DNA from: Punica granatum
Taxonomy: Eukaryota; Streptophyta; Magnoliopsida; Myrtales; Lythraceae
Direction: 5' to 3'
DNA: 64,000 nucleotides
NCBI RefSeq assembly: GCF_007655135.1
Contig: NC_045134.1
Location: 16,020,568 to 16,084,567 of the forward strand
The translations under genes and the position numbers were made by a program. The notes beneath the pieces are model-generated. The model saw only the letters and a program-made list of their open reading frames with translations. It searched no databases and was not told where the DNA came from. Each line of letters starts with the position of its first letter. Position 1 is the stretch's first letter. Shown piece after piece: positions 53,548 to 64,000 of the stretch.

Positions 53548-54085
53548 CGAAGCCCGTGGAAAGCAGTAAAGTGCGAGGTCGAAGCCCGTGGAAAGCAGTA
53601 AAGTGCGAGGCCGAAGCCCGTGGAAAGCAGTAAGTGCCAAGCCGAATGCCGTGGAAAGCAGCAAAGTGCCAGGCCGAAGCCCGTGGAAAGCAGTAAAGTG
53701 CCAGGCCGAAGCCCGTGGAAAGCAGTAAGTGCCAAGCCGAATGCCGTGGAAAGCAGTAAAGTGCCAGGCAGAAGCCCGTGGAAAGCAGTAAGTGCCAGGC
53801 CGAAGCCCGTGGAAAGCAGTAAGTGCCAGGCCGAAGCCCGTGGAAAGCAGTAAAGTGCGAGGCAGAAGCCCGTGGAAAGCAGTAAGTGCCAAGCCGAAGC
53901 CCGTGGAAAGCAGTAAAGTGCGAGGCCGAAGCCCGTGGAAAGTAGTAAGTGCCAGGCCGAAGCCCGTGGAAAGCAGTAAAGTGCCAGGCCGAAGCCCGTG
54001 GAAAGCAGTAAAGTGCGAGGCCAAAGCCCGTGGAAAGCAGTAAGTGCCAGGCCGAAGCCCGTGGAAAGCAGTAAAGTGCGTAGAG
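53548..54085. repeat. Hypervariable 3'UTR tandem repeat of A4 (31/32-bp period)
   Basis: About 17 units of CGAAGCCCGTGGAAAGCAGT followed by AAAGTGC or AAGTGC; the A-run difference makes the period 32 or 31. It sits between PPT and stem-loop array, as in A1, but the unit is unrelated to the A1 unit. Confidence 0.92.
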
Positions 54086-54687
54086 TATAGGGAAGGTAGG
54101 GGTGGAGATCAATGCTAGGTGGTATGTCTAAGGTGTCGGTAGAGGCAAACTGTCCCGTTCCGAATCGAGCTTGTCATTTGTTGCTTCCTCGAGCTAGAGT
54201 CAAGAGAATTCTCTATAATGCCCTCCATTCGGTTCAAAGCTCCGATCTGTCGCATGAGCTAGTCGCGTGTTCGTCAAGAAGGAGATGCCCCTTGGGATTC
54301 CCAATTGCACCTGTGCACGGAGACAGGGAAACCTACAAAGGATATCAGTTGCGCTTAATCGGCGAGACGGGGGTGTATATAAGAAGAATCTATGTAAAGA
54401 TGCGTCGGGGATTTGGTATTGGTGACCGTTGCAGGGTGGTCGTGTCCCTATCGGAGAATGGCTTTTTCTAGAACGGGTAGCCCGTAGAATATGTGCATAA
54501 AGGTAAAAAGAGGGATCTTATGGGATCCTCCAAGTCAAGGATACGTTGATTCGACCCCCATTTCGAAGCGGGTCTCGAGCCTGGAGAGTCGAAGAGAGTT
54601 TGCTTGCGTCGGAGAATACCGAACCACTACTCGGTGTAGCTTCACGGGGGAAGTGTCGCTTTTCTTTTGTGGTCGAGCCGACATTGT
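54086..54687 (-). other. A4 3'UTR between satellite and stem-loop array
   Basis: No gene is visible. The part near 54370-54680 matches A1 and A2 3'UTR on the opposite strand. It includes the intact TATACACCCC continuation that is missing at the A2/LTR2 junction. Confidence 0.65.
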
Positions 54688-54977
54688 CCCCTAACTTTTG
54701 CCTAGGCCTCGGGATGCATGGCAGCCTAGCGGGGTATTTTATTTGATTTTTCTCACACGAATGCTCACATTTTGCTACGATCCCCCATGTTTGGGTGGGA
54801 TCGCACCCCTCGGGTCCTCTAACTTTTGCCTAGGCCGCCTCGAAGAGGTTTTCGACCTAGCGAGGAAGTGACTTGTGCTCTCCTTTTGCCGCGACTCCCC
54901 TTTGCGGGATTTTAAGTCGTGTCACTCGTTCCCTAGCTTTTGCCTAGGCCGCCTCGAAGAGGTTTTCGACTTAGCGG
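54688..54977 (-). other. 3'UTR stem-loop array of A4
   Basis: On the minus strand, four units with GCAAAAG or GCAAAAT tails. Unit 3 pairs GCGATCCC with GGGATCGT (8 bp). Unit 1 has an inner CCTC/GAGG helix but an A-C mismatch in the outer stem. Confidence 0.65.
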
Positions 54978-55109
54978 AAAATTTATTTTTTTCTCTCAAG
55001 AAAGCTCAGTATTGTACAAAAGATGGGAATTGACGCTCGTTCATGAGAACAGAAATGTCTTACAATAAAAACAGGCACGGAGCCCGACGGATAAAGAACG
55101 TACAAGTGC

Positions 55110-58100
55110 TCATGGATAATACTTCTTGATGGCGTCGGCGTTGACGGGAAGGGCGTTTTCAGTGCCGTCCGTATCGCTCAAAATGACCGCTCCTCCGGAG
55201 AAAACCTCTTTGACGACGAAGGGACCGTCGTATTTGTACGAGAAATTCCCTCGAGAGTCCGGCGTGACGTGTAGGACTTTCCTCAAAACGAGGTCACCAG
55301 GGCTGAAATCGCGATGTCGGACTCTCGCGTTGAAAGCTCAAGCCATTCGTTGCTGGTAGCACTGTCCATGGCATAGCGCTTTCAGCCTCTTTTCATCAAT
55401 GAAGTTCAACTGTTCGTACCGTTGCCTCGCCCATTCTGCTTCTTCAAGTTCAGTCTCAGCGAGAATCCTCATGGAAGGGATCTCCACTTCGATCGGGAGG
55501 ACGGCCTCCATACCATAGACTAGGGAGTACCGGGTTGCCCCGGTTGAAGTTCGAATGGATGTCCGGTACGCCAAGAGTGCATAGGGGAGCATCTCGTGCC
55601 AATCCTTGTACTTCACCGTCATTTTTTCGATGATCTTCTTGATGTTCTTATTCGCCGCTTCCACCGCACCGTTCATTTGGGGACGGTATGGGGTGGAGTT
55701 GCGGTGTCGGATTTTGAATTGTGCACAGAGCTCATCGATGACCTTGTTGTTCAGGTTCTTGGCATTGTCCGTGATGATTGTCGCAGGGACCCCGTATCGG
55801 GCGATGACGTCGCGTCTGAGAAAACGGGCCACAGCTTTCGCGGTGACTGACGCAAGAGTGATGGCCTCGATCCATTTGGTGAAGTAATCGATTGCCACCA
55901 AAATGAACATATGCCCGTTAAACGCTTTGGGGTTGATTGGGCCAATCACATCCATCCCCCACATCGAAAAAGGCCATGGTGCCGTCATGGGGCGCAGTTC
56001 GTTGGGCGGCGCTTTGATCTGATCGGCGTAAACTTGACATCGGTGGCAATGTCTGACATGCTTCACACAATCAGTCTCCATGGTGGACCAATAATAGCCT
56101 AGGCGCATAATCTTCTTGGCGAGCATGAGACCGTTCATGTGGGGTCCACAGTTTCCCCCGTGCACTTCCTCCATGAGACGTCGTGATTCGTGTTCATCGA
56201 TGCACCGGAGGAGTGTGGAGTCAAAGGAGCGGCGATAGAGTATCTCGCCACTCAAAAAATAATGTATCGCTAGGCGTCTGAGAGTCTTTCGATCGCAGCG
56301 ATCGGCGAATGGGGGGTATTGGCCGGTTCGTAAAAGGTTCTTAATGTCTTCGTACCACGGCTTTGCCTCAGACGCTTCGATTGAATTGCAGTGTGCTGGT
56401 CCTTCGGCTATCTCAATCTCGAGGGGCTCGATAAGGTTTTCCTTCGTGATGCTCACCATGGAGGCGAGCGTTGCAAGAGCATCCGCGCATTGGTTTGTCA
56501 TGCGTGGGGTATAGGTGAACGAGATGTCTTCGAAGTTTTCGGTTAACTTCTCGAGGTACTCGTGGTATGGCACTAGCTTCGCATCCTTTGTCTTCCACTG
56601 CCCCAATGTCTGGAAGATAGTGAGCATAGAGTCGCCGAACACTTCGAGCTCTTTTACCTTGAAATCAATCGCCGCTTGTAGGCCGAGAACACATGCCTCG
56701 TACTCAGCCACCTTATTGGTGCACGGGAAGTCGATCTTTGCCGCTACCGGATAATAGCGTCCGTCTAGGGATATCAGTACTGCACCAATGCCTGATCCCG
56801 CGGAATTGACGACACCGTCAAAGTACATCTTCCACCCCGGTTTCTCTCCCTCGTCGTTTACTTGGAGAATCCCCTCATCCGGGAAGTCGGGATTAATCAG
56901 TGTGCGGTCTTCAATTGGGAATTCTGCCAAATGATCCGCAATCGCCTGCCCCTTGACCGAAGTGCGGGACATGTACTCGATATCATACTCTCTCAACTGA
57001 CAACGCCATTTGGCGAGGTTCTGCGTGGAGGAGGGGCTGTCGAGTAAATACTTCAGGGGATCTGCCTTTGACAGCAAGCGGATCGTGTGATAAAGCGTGT
57101 ATTGTCGGAGCCTCTGCATGACCCACACCAATGCACAACACATCTTCTCGATTTCCGGATAATTGGACTCTCCATCAGTGAATTTTTTGCTCAAATAATA
57201 GATCGCGCGCTCCGTGCGTGTGGACTTCTCCTCCTGCCCCAACATGCATCCTAATGATTGGCGGCGTACAGTTAGATAAAGGACGAGAGAACGGCCTGGC
57301 GTAGGCGGGACCAATACAGGCGGTTGGACCAGATATGCCTTGATGGTGTCGAAGGCCTTCTGACATTCTTCGTCCCATTCGATCGCCGCGTTCTTGCGGA
57401 GCAAGCGGAAGAGTGGTTGGCATTTGTCTGTCAGGTTTGCAATGAATCGTGCGATGTAATTCAATCGCCCTAGGAAACCTCGTACTTCGCGGACCGATGA
57501 CGGTGGAGGAAGCTCTTTGATCGCCTTGACTTTATCGGGATCTACCTCGATGCCGCGCTCGCTGACCACAAATCCTAGTAGTTTTCCCGATCGAGCACCG
57601 AACGTGCATTTTGCCAGATTAAGTCGAAGTTTGTACTCTTTTAAGCGGTCGAAGAGACGCTTCAAATTAACGAGGTGATCTTCTCCTTCTTTGGACTTGG
57701 CAATCATGTCGTCGATATAGACCTCGACTTCCTTGTGCATCATGTCATAGAACAGTGTAACCATAGCCCTCTGATAAGTTGCCCCGGCGTTCTTGAGGCC
57801 GAAAGGCATGACGCGGTAACAAAAGGTCCCCCACATGGTAGTGAAAGTCTTCTTGATCTTGTCTTCCTCGGCCATCCGAATTTGGTTGTATCCGGAGAAA
57901 CCGTCCATGAAAGAAAACTGGGCGTGACGCGCCGTGTTATCAACTAGTATGTCGATGTGGGGCAAGGGAAAATTGTCCTTGGGGCTAGCCTTATTGAGGT
58001 CTCGATAGTCAACGCAGACTCGAACCCTTCCATCTTTCTTTTCCACCGGCGCGATGTTTGCCACCCACTCGGAATAGTTACGGACTTCGAGAAAGCCTGC

Positions 58101-58552
58101 ATTGATCTGCTTGACAACCTCCTCCTTGATGCGGAGAAGGAAGCTTGCCCGTTGCCGTCGCAATTGTTGCCATTTGGGCGGGAACTTCTCAGTATCTAGC
58201 TGGAGGAAGTGCTTTACTATTGACGGGTCTAGACCTGGCATGTCGGCATAAGACCAAGCGAAAACTTCTTGATACCTGGTCAGGAAATCGATCATTCGGA
58301 CCCGTTGCGTTGGGTCGAGGCTCGTGCCGATCTTTAGGATGCGGGGCTCCTCTTCAGTGCCCACGTTAATCTCTTCCGTCGGCTCGAGCGAGGTGAGCTG
58401 GTGATCCTTGAGGCGGTGCAAACTCTCTTCTATCTCGGGCACTAGACTGTCTTCGTCGAGCCCTTCCCCGAAATATATGGGTCCTGGCTCTCCGAGACAT
58501 TCTTCGGGTGGGTTCGAATCAACGTGTCGAAGATTTGGATTCAAGTGGAGCC
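55110..58552 (-). pseudogene. pol of A4: RT, RNase H, archaeal RNase H, integrase (one premature stop)
   Basis: Second exon of the polyprotein after the 212-bp intron. Domains in order: RT with DYRDLN and active-site YIDD (57708-57719); a first RNase H whose usual catalytic Asp is not seen (LYLTVRRQSLG); archaeal-type RNase H with MYFDG, AEYEA, FGDS and ADALA; integrase with zinc region HCHRCQ, Asp 55950, Asp 55767 and Glu 55659 (D-X60-D-X35-E). No chromodomain. A TGA at 55338-55340 stands where A1 and A2 have CGA (Arg, in RMARAFNARV); homology continues in frame to the normal TGA at 55110-55112. The change fits methyl-CpG decay. Otherwise the frame is open for over 1060 codons. Confidence 0.92.
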
Positions 58553-58764
58553 TGGAGAATTGAAAGAATCGTCTTAGAAAATTTAGAACGGTGTGAACAA
58601 AAAATTAGGGAAGAGAGAATGGAATAGACAAGGGTTCAAAAAATGCATATAGGGAATTCATTGATAGTGTGGATCATGAAGCCATAACAGAGTTCCCTCT
58701 TCCGTCGTGTGGCCTACGGCTACGCCGACACGCGGGAAACATCTTGTACATAGATAAATCTTAC
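58553..58764 (-). other. Putative 212-bp intron between protease and RT of A4
   Basis: On the minus strand the donor GT/GTAAGA at 58764 overlaps the protease stop and the acceptor TCTCCAG ends at 58553. Joining GCCGATGT to GCTCCACTTG keeps the frame. Length and phase equal those in A2. Confidence 0.75.
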
Positions 58765-60359
58765 ACATCGGCGATCACAGCTGAATAGCGCAGGACTGAG
58801 GTCCAGTTGTTAAGCTCCTCGTTTTCCTGCGCCGGGCGGATGTGAACCACTGAAGGAATCTCCTCGATGACGGCATACACGGTTGGCAAAGCGTCAGTCG
58901 TGTCATCGAAGTTCGAGGAAGAGCCGTCAGAGGTGATCCCGATGATGAGTGGAGGCCCGGGAAAGAAGTGGGATAGCGGGGGGACTGGAATGCCCCTGTT
59001 GAGCCTACCATAGTGCGTGGCGAGGCGATGGAGATGGTTGCCCCGGCGGGCCTCAATAATTTCGTGGCAGGAGGGGCGAAAGCCGAGTCCCCTCCTATGC
59101 TTATACTCTTCAATTTCAATGGGGCGGCTGATTCCTTGCCCTCGTGCCCCAAGGCCGGTGCCGGGGATGTAATTGTGGCGCAAAAGGACCTTCCCTATCA
59201 TGCGGTCGGCGCGGGACGGTCCGACCTCTCCGTAATTCCGAATGACGGATATGGTCTCGAAGGAGTGGAAGGGCAAGTTTTCGTCGTTTCCGACGCTGAT
59301 GTAGGGAACTGCCGTCTCTTTATAGATGGCGTAATCCTCCTCCCCTTTAACCGTGATGATCCTCTCCTCGACGATGAATTTCAACTTCTGATGTAGTGAG
59401 GATGGAATGGCGCCGGCCGAGTGGATCCAAGGCCTTCCGAGTAGTAGGCTGAAGGCATTTGGGATATCCAACACTTGGAATGTGACGCTGAAGGAGCATG
59501 GGCTGATATCTATGAGGAGGTCGATTTCTCCGTTGACCTCTCTCCTCGAGCCATCAAAAGATCGGACCGCTGTTTTGTTGGGACGGACGCGGAAGAGATC
59601 CACGTTCATCTGCTTCAAAGTGGTCACCGGGCACACGTTGAGCGCAGAGCCGTTGTCAATCATGACTCGACCAACGATATGGTTGTTGCACTTGCAGACA
59701 ATGTGCAGTGCCCAGGAATGTGCGCATCCTTCAGAGGGGAGCTCATCATCTGAAAACGAGATGGTATTGGAGAAGATGGAATTGATGGTTTCCTCTATCC
59801 GGTCCGGGGGCGTCCCTTTGGGGACTTGCGCAGCCGTCAAGACCCGCAGGAGGGCCTCCTTATGGGGTTTCGAATTGAGGAGGAGGGCTAGCAGTGAGAT
59901 GTGGGCCGGAGATTTGGCCATCTGCTCCACCACCTTGTATTCACTCGCCCTGATGATCTTCATGAAGGCTTCGGCCTCCTCTTCAGTCACTTTCTTGGGC
60001 GGAGTAGGCGGGGCCTTGAGCATTGCCTCTACCTCTGCTGCGGGCGCCATCCCTTTGTCCGTGGTCGCCGGGTTCTCGTATAGCCGTCCTGAGCGGGTTA
60101 TGCCCATGACGCCGAATTGTTGCTCGAGGTTCCCGACACCTCCCTCATAGGTCCAGGGGACCCTGTCGTCCGAGTATGGTTCTCGGGTGGGAACATCTAT
60201 GACGCAAGGAGCAGGGGGTGTGCCAATTCCCGTGAACCCGACCGTAGCTTCCGTGGGGACGTATTCAATCACGAAGGGGGAGGGATCACCCCGTTCGCCT
60301 TCGTCCTCCCTTGATGTGCATACGGTGATCATGTTGATGGAGGGCCCCTAAGCCGATCC
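58765..60359 (-). pseudogene. gag C-terminus/protease/G-patch-like segment of A4 (partial)
   Basis: First-exon part of the polyprotein, cut at 60359 by the copia insertion. The open frame from the Met at 60330-60332 is not a natural start: homology with A2 extends upstream, where a TAG (60348-60350) replaces a Ser codon (TCG in A2). The protease active site IDNGSALNVCP has its Asp codon at 59655-59657, with LLGRPWIHSAGA after it. A G-patch-like segment (NYIPGTGLGARGQGI and RGLGFRP) lies near 59073-59180. The stop codon at the 3' end coincides with the splice donor, so splicing would fuse this to pol. Confidence 0.85.
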
Positions 60360-62019
60360 TGTTGGGAATTGGTGTATGCCCTAGATGCAATCTATCATCA
60401 GTTCTGTAATATGACATGTATTTCATTATATTACGAGGCATATCTGTTATTGTGTAGATTGTGCTAAATATGATTTTACACAATAATGTCCTTGGAATAG
60501 TAGGTTCAATAGGCATCAAGTGTGACTTGATTGTGAGATCCTATAATTACTGAACATTATTCCTAAATGTCCATAGTCAAAGTATTATCGTTAATTAGGA
60601 CAACGATAATACGGTTAGATTAGTGCAAGTGTTGATTGATGATCAAATCTCATAGGTCATGGATATGGAGATATCAAATCACACCACATGTATACATTAA
60701 GAGTAATGTGTATAGGACTGATCCGCCATGAGATTGCTACATGGGTTGTTGCGTGACTGCCATTAGCATATCTCAAAGTGACTATAGTGTAATGGTCCTT
60801 TGACTTGAGGTCGCCATAGATTCCTACATGTAATGTCATATACTTTGATACTGTCAAACGCCACTGTAACAGGATGGTTATAAAGACAGTTATTGGGTAT
60901 ACCACAGAGCATGGAGAGGAATGTGAGTGATCAAGATAGGATTTGTCCCTCCTACGAAACGGGAGCGATATCTCACGGCCACTTGGTGGTTAAGTCTAAA
61001 AGTGTATGCATACCCAAATGAGTCGATATAATGATATCGAGCTCATTTGTTCTGATAGACTTACCCGGTAAACCAAGAAAAAGAGATATTGAGCCATACA
61101 AGGATGTCATCGACCATGCCTTGGGCTCAATAGAGATATAGAGGACAAAGGGATTATATTACACGGTAACGGAGGTCACAAGGTTCGTCGAGAAATTGAC
61201 TTTCCGATTACTTGAGTAACAGTGATGCATTGCTAGATGCCACTCACTGTTTGTAATATTGAAATAGAGATTTTGATATTACTGTCAACGTAATTGGGAA
61301 CCTACAGGGTCACACACTACGACTAAATTGACGAGATATTTTGAAACAATAAAATCATCTAATAGAAATTAGATGATTTATGGTGCGACTAATTAATTGG
61401 ATATTTAATGAGATTAAATTTGTCGATTAATTAGACTCGATTTATTAGATTAAATGGACCAAATTGATGCACGATTAATATGGTGACACATGGCTTTTAT
61501 GTGGATTAACATGTGTAAGGACACATGTCATAAGGGAACCTTAATTCCCTAAATCCCACATCGGTTGGGATTTCATCTTCACCCCCCCATATTGCTTATA
61601 AAAAGGGGCAGTAAGCATGATTATATATATATGCTTATATATAAAAGCGCACACATATTATATATATATGCTAATATATATATGTACATGCATATATGTG
61701 TGCATATAAAATATATATATTTTGGGTTGAATTGTTCAACTCAAATTAGGTCCATTAGTCTGAAAATTTCGGGTGTCGCATCGGTGTTTCTTTCGAGTGT
61801 TGGTCGCTAGCACCGCCGATCTCGAAGACTCGTCGACAAAGTCGGTGTGGATTCCAGTAGAGGCGTCACGCGTGGAACGCTCGGTCGACAACTTTAAATA
61901 TTCCAGGTACGTTTTTATTTACGCTTATTCTTCTAGTAGGTCTTGGAATTAGTTTCACGGGTAGGAAATTTTGAATTTCTGTTCCTTTTTCGCTTCCGTT
62001 GCGCCCCGTGGAACTAGAA
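60360..62019 (+). repeat. Copia 5' LTR (about 1.66 kb)
   Basis: It starts TGTTGGGAATTGG and ends just before the PBS. No CA dinucleotide stands at the expected 3' end (AACTAGAAAT), so the end is approximate. A TATA box lies at 61597 and AT-rich ATATAT runs at 61620-61720. Confidence 0.8.
61597..61604 (+). promoter_or_regulatory. TATA box of copia LTR
   Basis: TATAAAAA in GCTTATAAAAAGGGGC, a strong plant-type TATA box. Confidence 0.7.
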
Positions 62020-62021
62020 AT

Positions 62022-62034
62022 TGGTATCAGAGCC
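62022..62034 (+). other. Primer-binding site of copia element (initiator tRNA-Met)
   Basis: TGGTATCAGAGCC is the standard plant copia PBS, complementary to the 3' end of initiator tRNA-Met. Confidence 0.92.
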
Positions 62035-62717
62035 TAGCTAGTTAGAATCTGAGTAGATAATAGCATAAAATATGATTTTATGCTTGGTACTGGTATGATT
62101 ATGTTTGATATTTGCGGTGCATGACTGTTAGACATGGACTATGTCCTAGTTGTGTTAGTATAATAGTTATACGTGTGGACTATTATGTAATAGTTACATA
62201 ATAGTGTATAGTGAGATCGATTAAATGTTAATCAAATCCTTAAAAATATTAAGTCCATATCCTTCCACCGTGTAACGCTCGTCAAGACCAAGATCGATGA
62301 GTGTGTAGACCTTGCCTTCGCAGGATGCCCTTATCTATCCTAGTAAGACGTGTTTACCAGTGGGTCGGACTTAACTGAGCAAGCCTAATAGGATTAGGAG
62401 TTCAGAGGCATGTAGTTGGGCATCGATCTATAAGATAGATTTGAATAAGGAGTTATTCACTCAACTAATCAAGAGTTGCATGTGATGCAATTGGGAAAGT
62501 GAGTTCCCTACCTAAATAGCCAGTTCTGGGTGAATCAGCCCTCGCTGACTCAGAGCTTGGTGAGATATGGATCTTGAGCTACTATGAGAATGATATTCTC
62601 TGAATCAATGTTGAGGGTCATTGATTTGATATAAATAGTGGGAGCAATATTTATAAAGTCCTCATTAAATATTGTTGTGTCATAATACTTATTTTGTATA
62701 TTTCTATGGTAGTTACC
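62035..62717 (+). other. Copia leader
   Basis: Non-coding, AT-rich leader between PBS and gag. I see no gene. Confidence 0.7.
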
Positions 62718-64000
62718 ATGGCAGGGAGCACTTCTAGTACTTTCTGTTTGCGATCCGTCCTTGATAAGGACAAACTGTCAGGGAATAATTTCCTTGGTTG
62801 GTATCGAAACTTGAGAATTGTTCTCACCCAAGAAAAGAAGCTATATGTCTTAGAGCAACCTCTTCTTGCGCCACTGCCTGACGATGCCCTCCAAGCTGAG
62901 AAAGATGCTTATAGTAAGCATCATGATGATGCCGTAAACGTCGGATGTCTCATGTTAGTCACCATGGACTCGGAGCTTCAGAAGCAACACGAGAACATGA
63001 AGGCGTACGATATGATTGTGCATCTCAGGCAGCTCTATCAAGAGCAGGCCCGACATGAGAGATTCGAGATCTCTAAAGCACTTTTTCAGGCAAGGTTGAC
63101 TGAGGGTAGCCCGGTGGGTCTTCATGTACTCAAGATGATTGGGTACGTTGAGACTCTGGGAAGACTGGGATTTCCTCTTGGTTAAGAGTTGGCCACAGAT
63201 TTAGTCCTACAGTCGCTGCCCAGCAGTTATAGTCAGTTCATTATGAGCTATAATATGAATGACTACAATAAACCATTGCCTGAACTGCTTAGCATGTTGA
63301 GAACAGCTGAGCATGATATCAGCAAGGGGACGTCCGTTCTAATGGTCCAAGGGACCAAAAGAAATGGCAAGAGCAAGAGTAAAGGCAAGAAGGCTAAAGG
63401 TGCATCCAATTTTGACTTGAGTGCGTTGAAGCCTAAAGCCAAGGTGGCGAAGAATGATTACTGCTTCCATTGTGGCAACACTGGACATTGGAAGCGGAAT
63501 TGTAAGATATACCTGGAAGAGTTGAAGAAGAAGAAGGGAAGTGAGACTTCCACTTCAGGTATCCATGTTATAGAGATTAATGTATCTACTACTTCTACAT
63601 CTTGGGTATTAGATACCGGATGTGGTACTCATATTTGTGGAAATATGCAGGACCTAAAGGACAGTAGATCGTTGACAAAGGGCGAGGTGGACCTACGAGT
63701 TGGAAATAGAGCAAGAGTTGCTACATTAACTGTAGGGACTTATCACCTAGTTTTACCTACTGGGCTTGTATTAGATCTTAACGACTGTTATTATGTACCT
63801 GCTATTAGTAGAAACATAATATCTGTTTCTTGTTTGGACAAGAAGGGATTTTGTTTCACTATAAAGAACAAGTGTTGTTCTATGTACATGAATGATGTAT
63901 ATTATGGCAGTGCACATTTAAGTAATGGTCTGTATGTTCTTGATCTAGATACGCCTATTTATAATGTGGAAACCAAACGGCTCAAATCTAATGATTCGAA
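62718..64000 (+). pseudogene. Copia gag-protease, 5' part of polyprotein, one in-frame stop
   Basis: The chosen ATG at 62718 has the favourable context ACCATGGC; another in-frame ATG is at 62706. The capsid region has VLEQPLLAPLP, HENMKAYDMIVHL and ARHERFEISKALFQ. A TAA at 63183-63185 stands where related gag proteins have Gln (before ELATDL); homology continues in the same frame. The zinc knuckle CFHCGNTGHWKRNC is at 63462-63503. The aspartic protease site WVLDTGCGTHI has its Asp codon at 63612. The frame remains open to the window end with SVSCLDKKGF and GLYVLDLD, typical of copia polyproteins. Integrase and RT lie beyond the window. Confidence 0.9.

Larger units (their letters stand above)
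48364..60359 (-). mobile_element. Family A copy A4 (minus strand), 5' part missing
   Basis: The best-preserved autonomous-type copy: protease, intron, RT, both RNase H domains, integrase, stem-loop array, tandem repeat, PPT and 3' LTR. Its gag region is interrupted at 60359 by a copia element and continues beyond the window. Coding breaks seen are one stop in integrase (55338) and one upstream of protease (60348). Confidence 0.9.
60360..64000 (+). mobile_element. Ty1/copia retrotransposon, 5' part (continues past window)
   Basis: LTR, initiator-Met PBS, leader, gag with CCHC knuckle and start of protease are present. It is inserted in the gag region of A4. The left flank GATCC (60355-60359) is the likely target duplication but the other side is not in view. 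The gag style (DKDKLSGNNFLGWYRNLRIV) resembles the Tork/Angela-type plant copia group; I am unsure of the lineage. Confidence 0.9.

Noticed and set aside
53492..54112. Frames of about 200-250 aa on the minus strand with TAFHGLRP-type repeats
   Set aside because: Products of the 31/32-bp satellite; all frames give the same words.
61620..61720. ATATAT runs as a microsatellite locus or origin
   Set aside because: They sit inside the copia LTR just downstream of its TATA box and need no other explanation.
62694..62717. Start of copia gag at 62694
   Set aside because: The codon there is TTG. In-frame ATGs follow at 62706 and 62718, the latter with a good context.

Overview
The window is flowering-plant nuclear DNA made almost entirely of nested LTR retrotransposons. 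The evidence is Ty3/gypsy polyproteins with a second, archaeal-type RNase H (the Tat/Ogre lineage), primer-binding sites matching tRNA-Arg and initiator tRNA-Met, plant-type TATA boxes in LTRs, and a Ty1/copia gag of common plant type. I see no host gene, no rRNA or tRNA gene and no CRISPR array. I cannot name the species.

Two related families dominate. Family A is autonomous in design. Its parts in order are a LTR of about 5 kb, a tRNA-Arg PBS, a long leader, ORF1 (plant-mobile-domain/DUF7745-like), gag, protease with a G-patch-like tail, a 212-bp intron, RT, a degenerate RNase H, archaeal RNase H, integrase, a 3'UTR stem-loop array, a hypervariable tandem repeat, the PPT and the 3' LTR. Family B has LTRs of about 6.1 kb with the same termini, PBS, PPT and RNA-structure motifs, but its internal region keeps only ORF1.

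Layout: 1-2675 is the 3' end of A copy A1. LTR1 (2676-7812) is shared by A1 and the next copy. A2 (7813-16878) is a broken gag-pol copy with a reversed B-type LTR fragment in ORF1. LTR2 (16879-21427) follows, then A3 (21428-22915), which keeps only a deleted ORF1. LTR3 (22916-24200 and 44080-47208) is split by a complete 19.9-kb family B element (24201-44074) with a 5-bp target duplication CCCAC and nearly identical LTRs. A reversed B-type LTR fragment (47209-48363) comes next. Family A copy A4 lies on the minus strand (60359 down to 48364) with a nearly intact pol. A Ty1/copia element (60360 to beyond 64000) is inserted in A4's gag region.

The A copies are damaged by nonsense changes, several of them C-to-T, and by deletions, several with short matching sequence at the junction. 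The most interesting signals are: (1) element B, a young, very large non-autonomous element that keeps ORF1 but has no gag-pol; (2) splice-site-like signals placing ORF1 inside an intron in both families; (3) an array of stem-loops, each followed by GCAAAAG, downstream of pol and retained in B; (4) paired stems in the LTR and leader whose sequences change on both arms between A and B. Both families may share cis-acting RNA signals, with B mobilised in trans by A-type proteins. That last step is inference.
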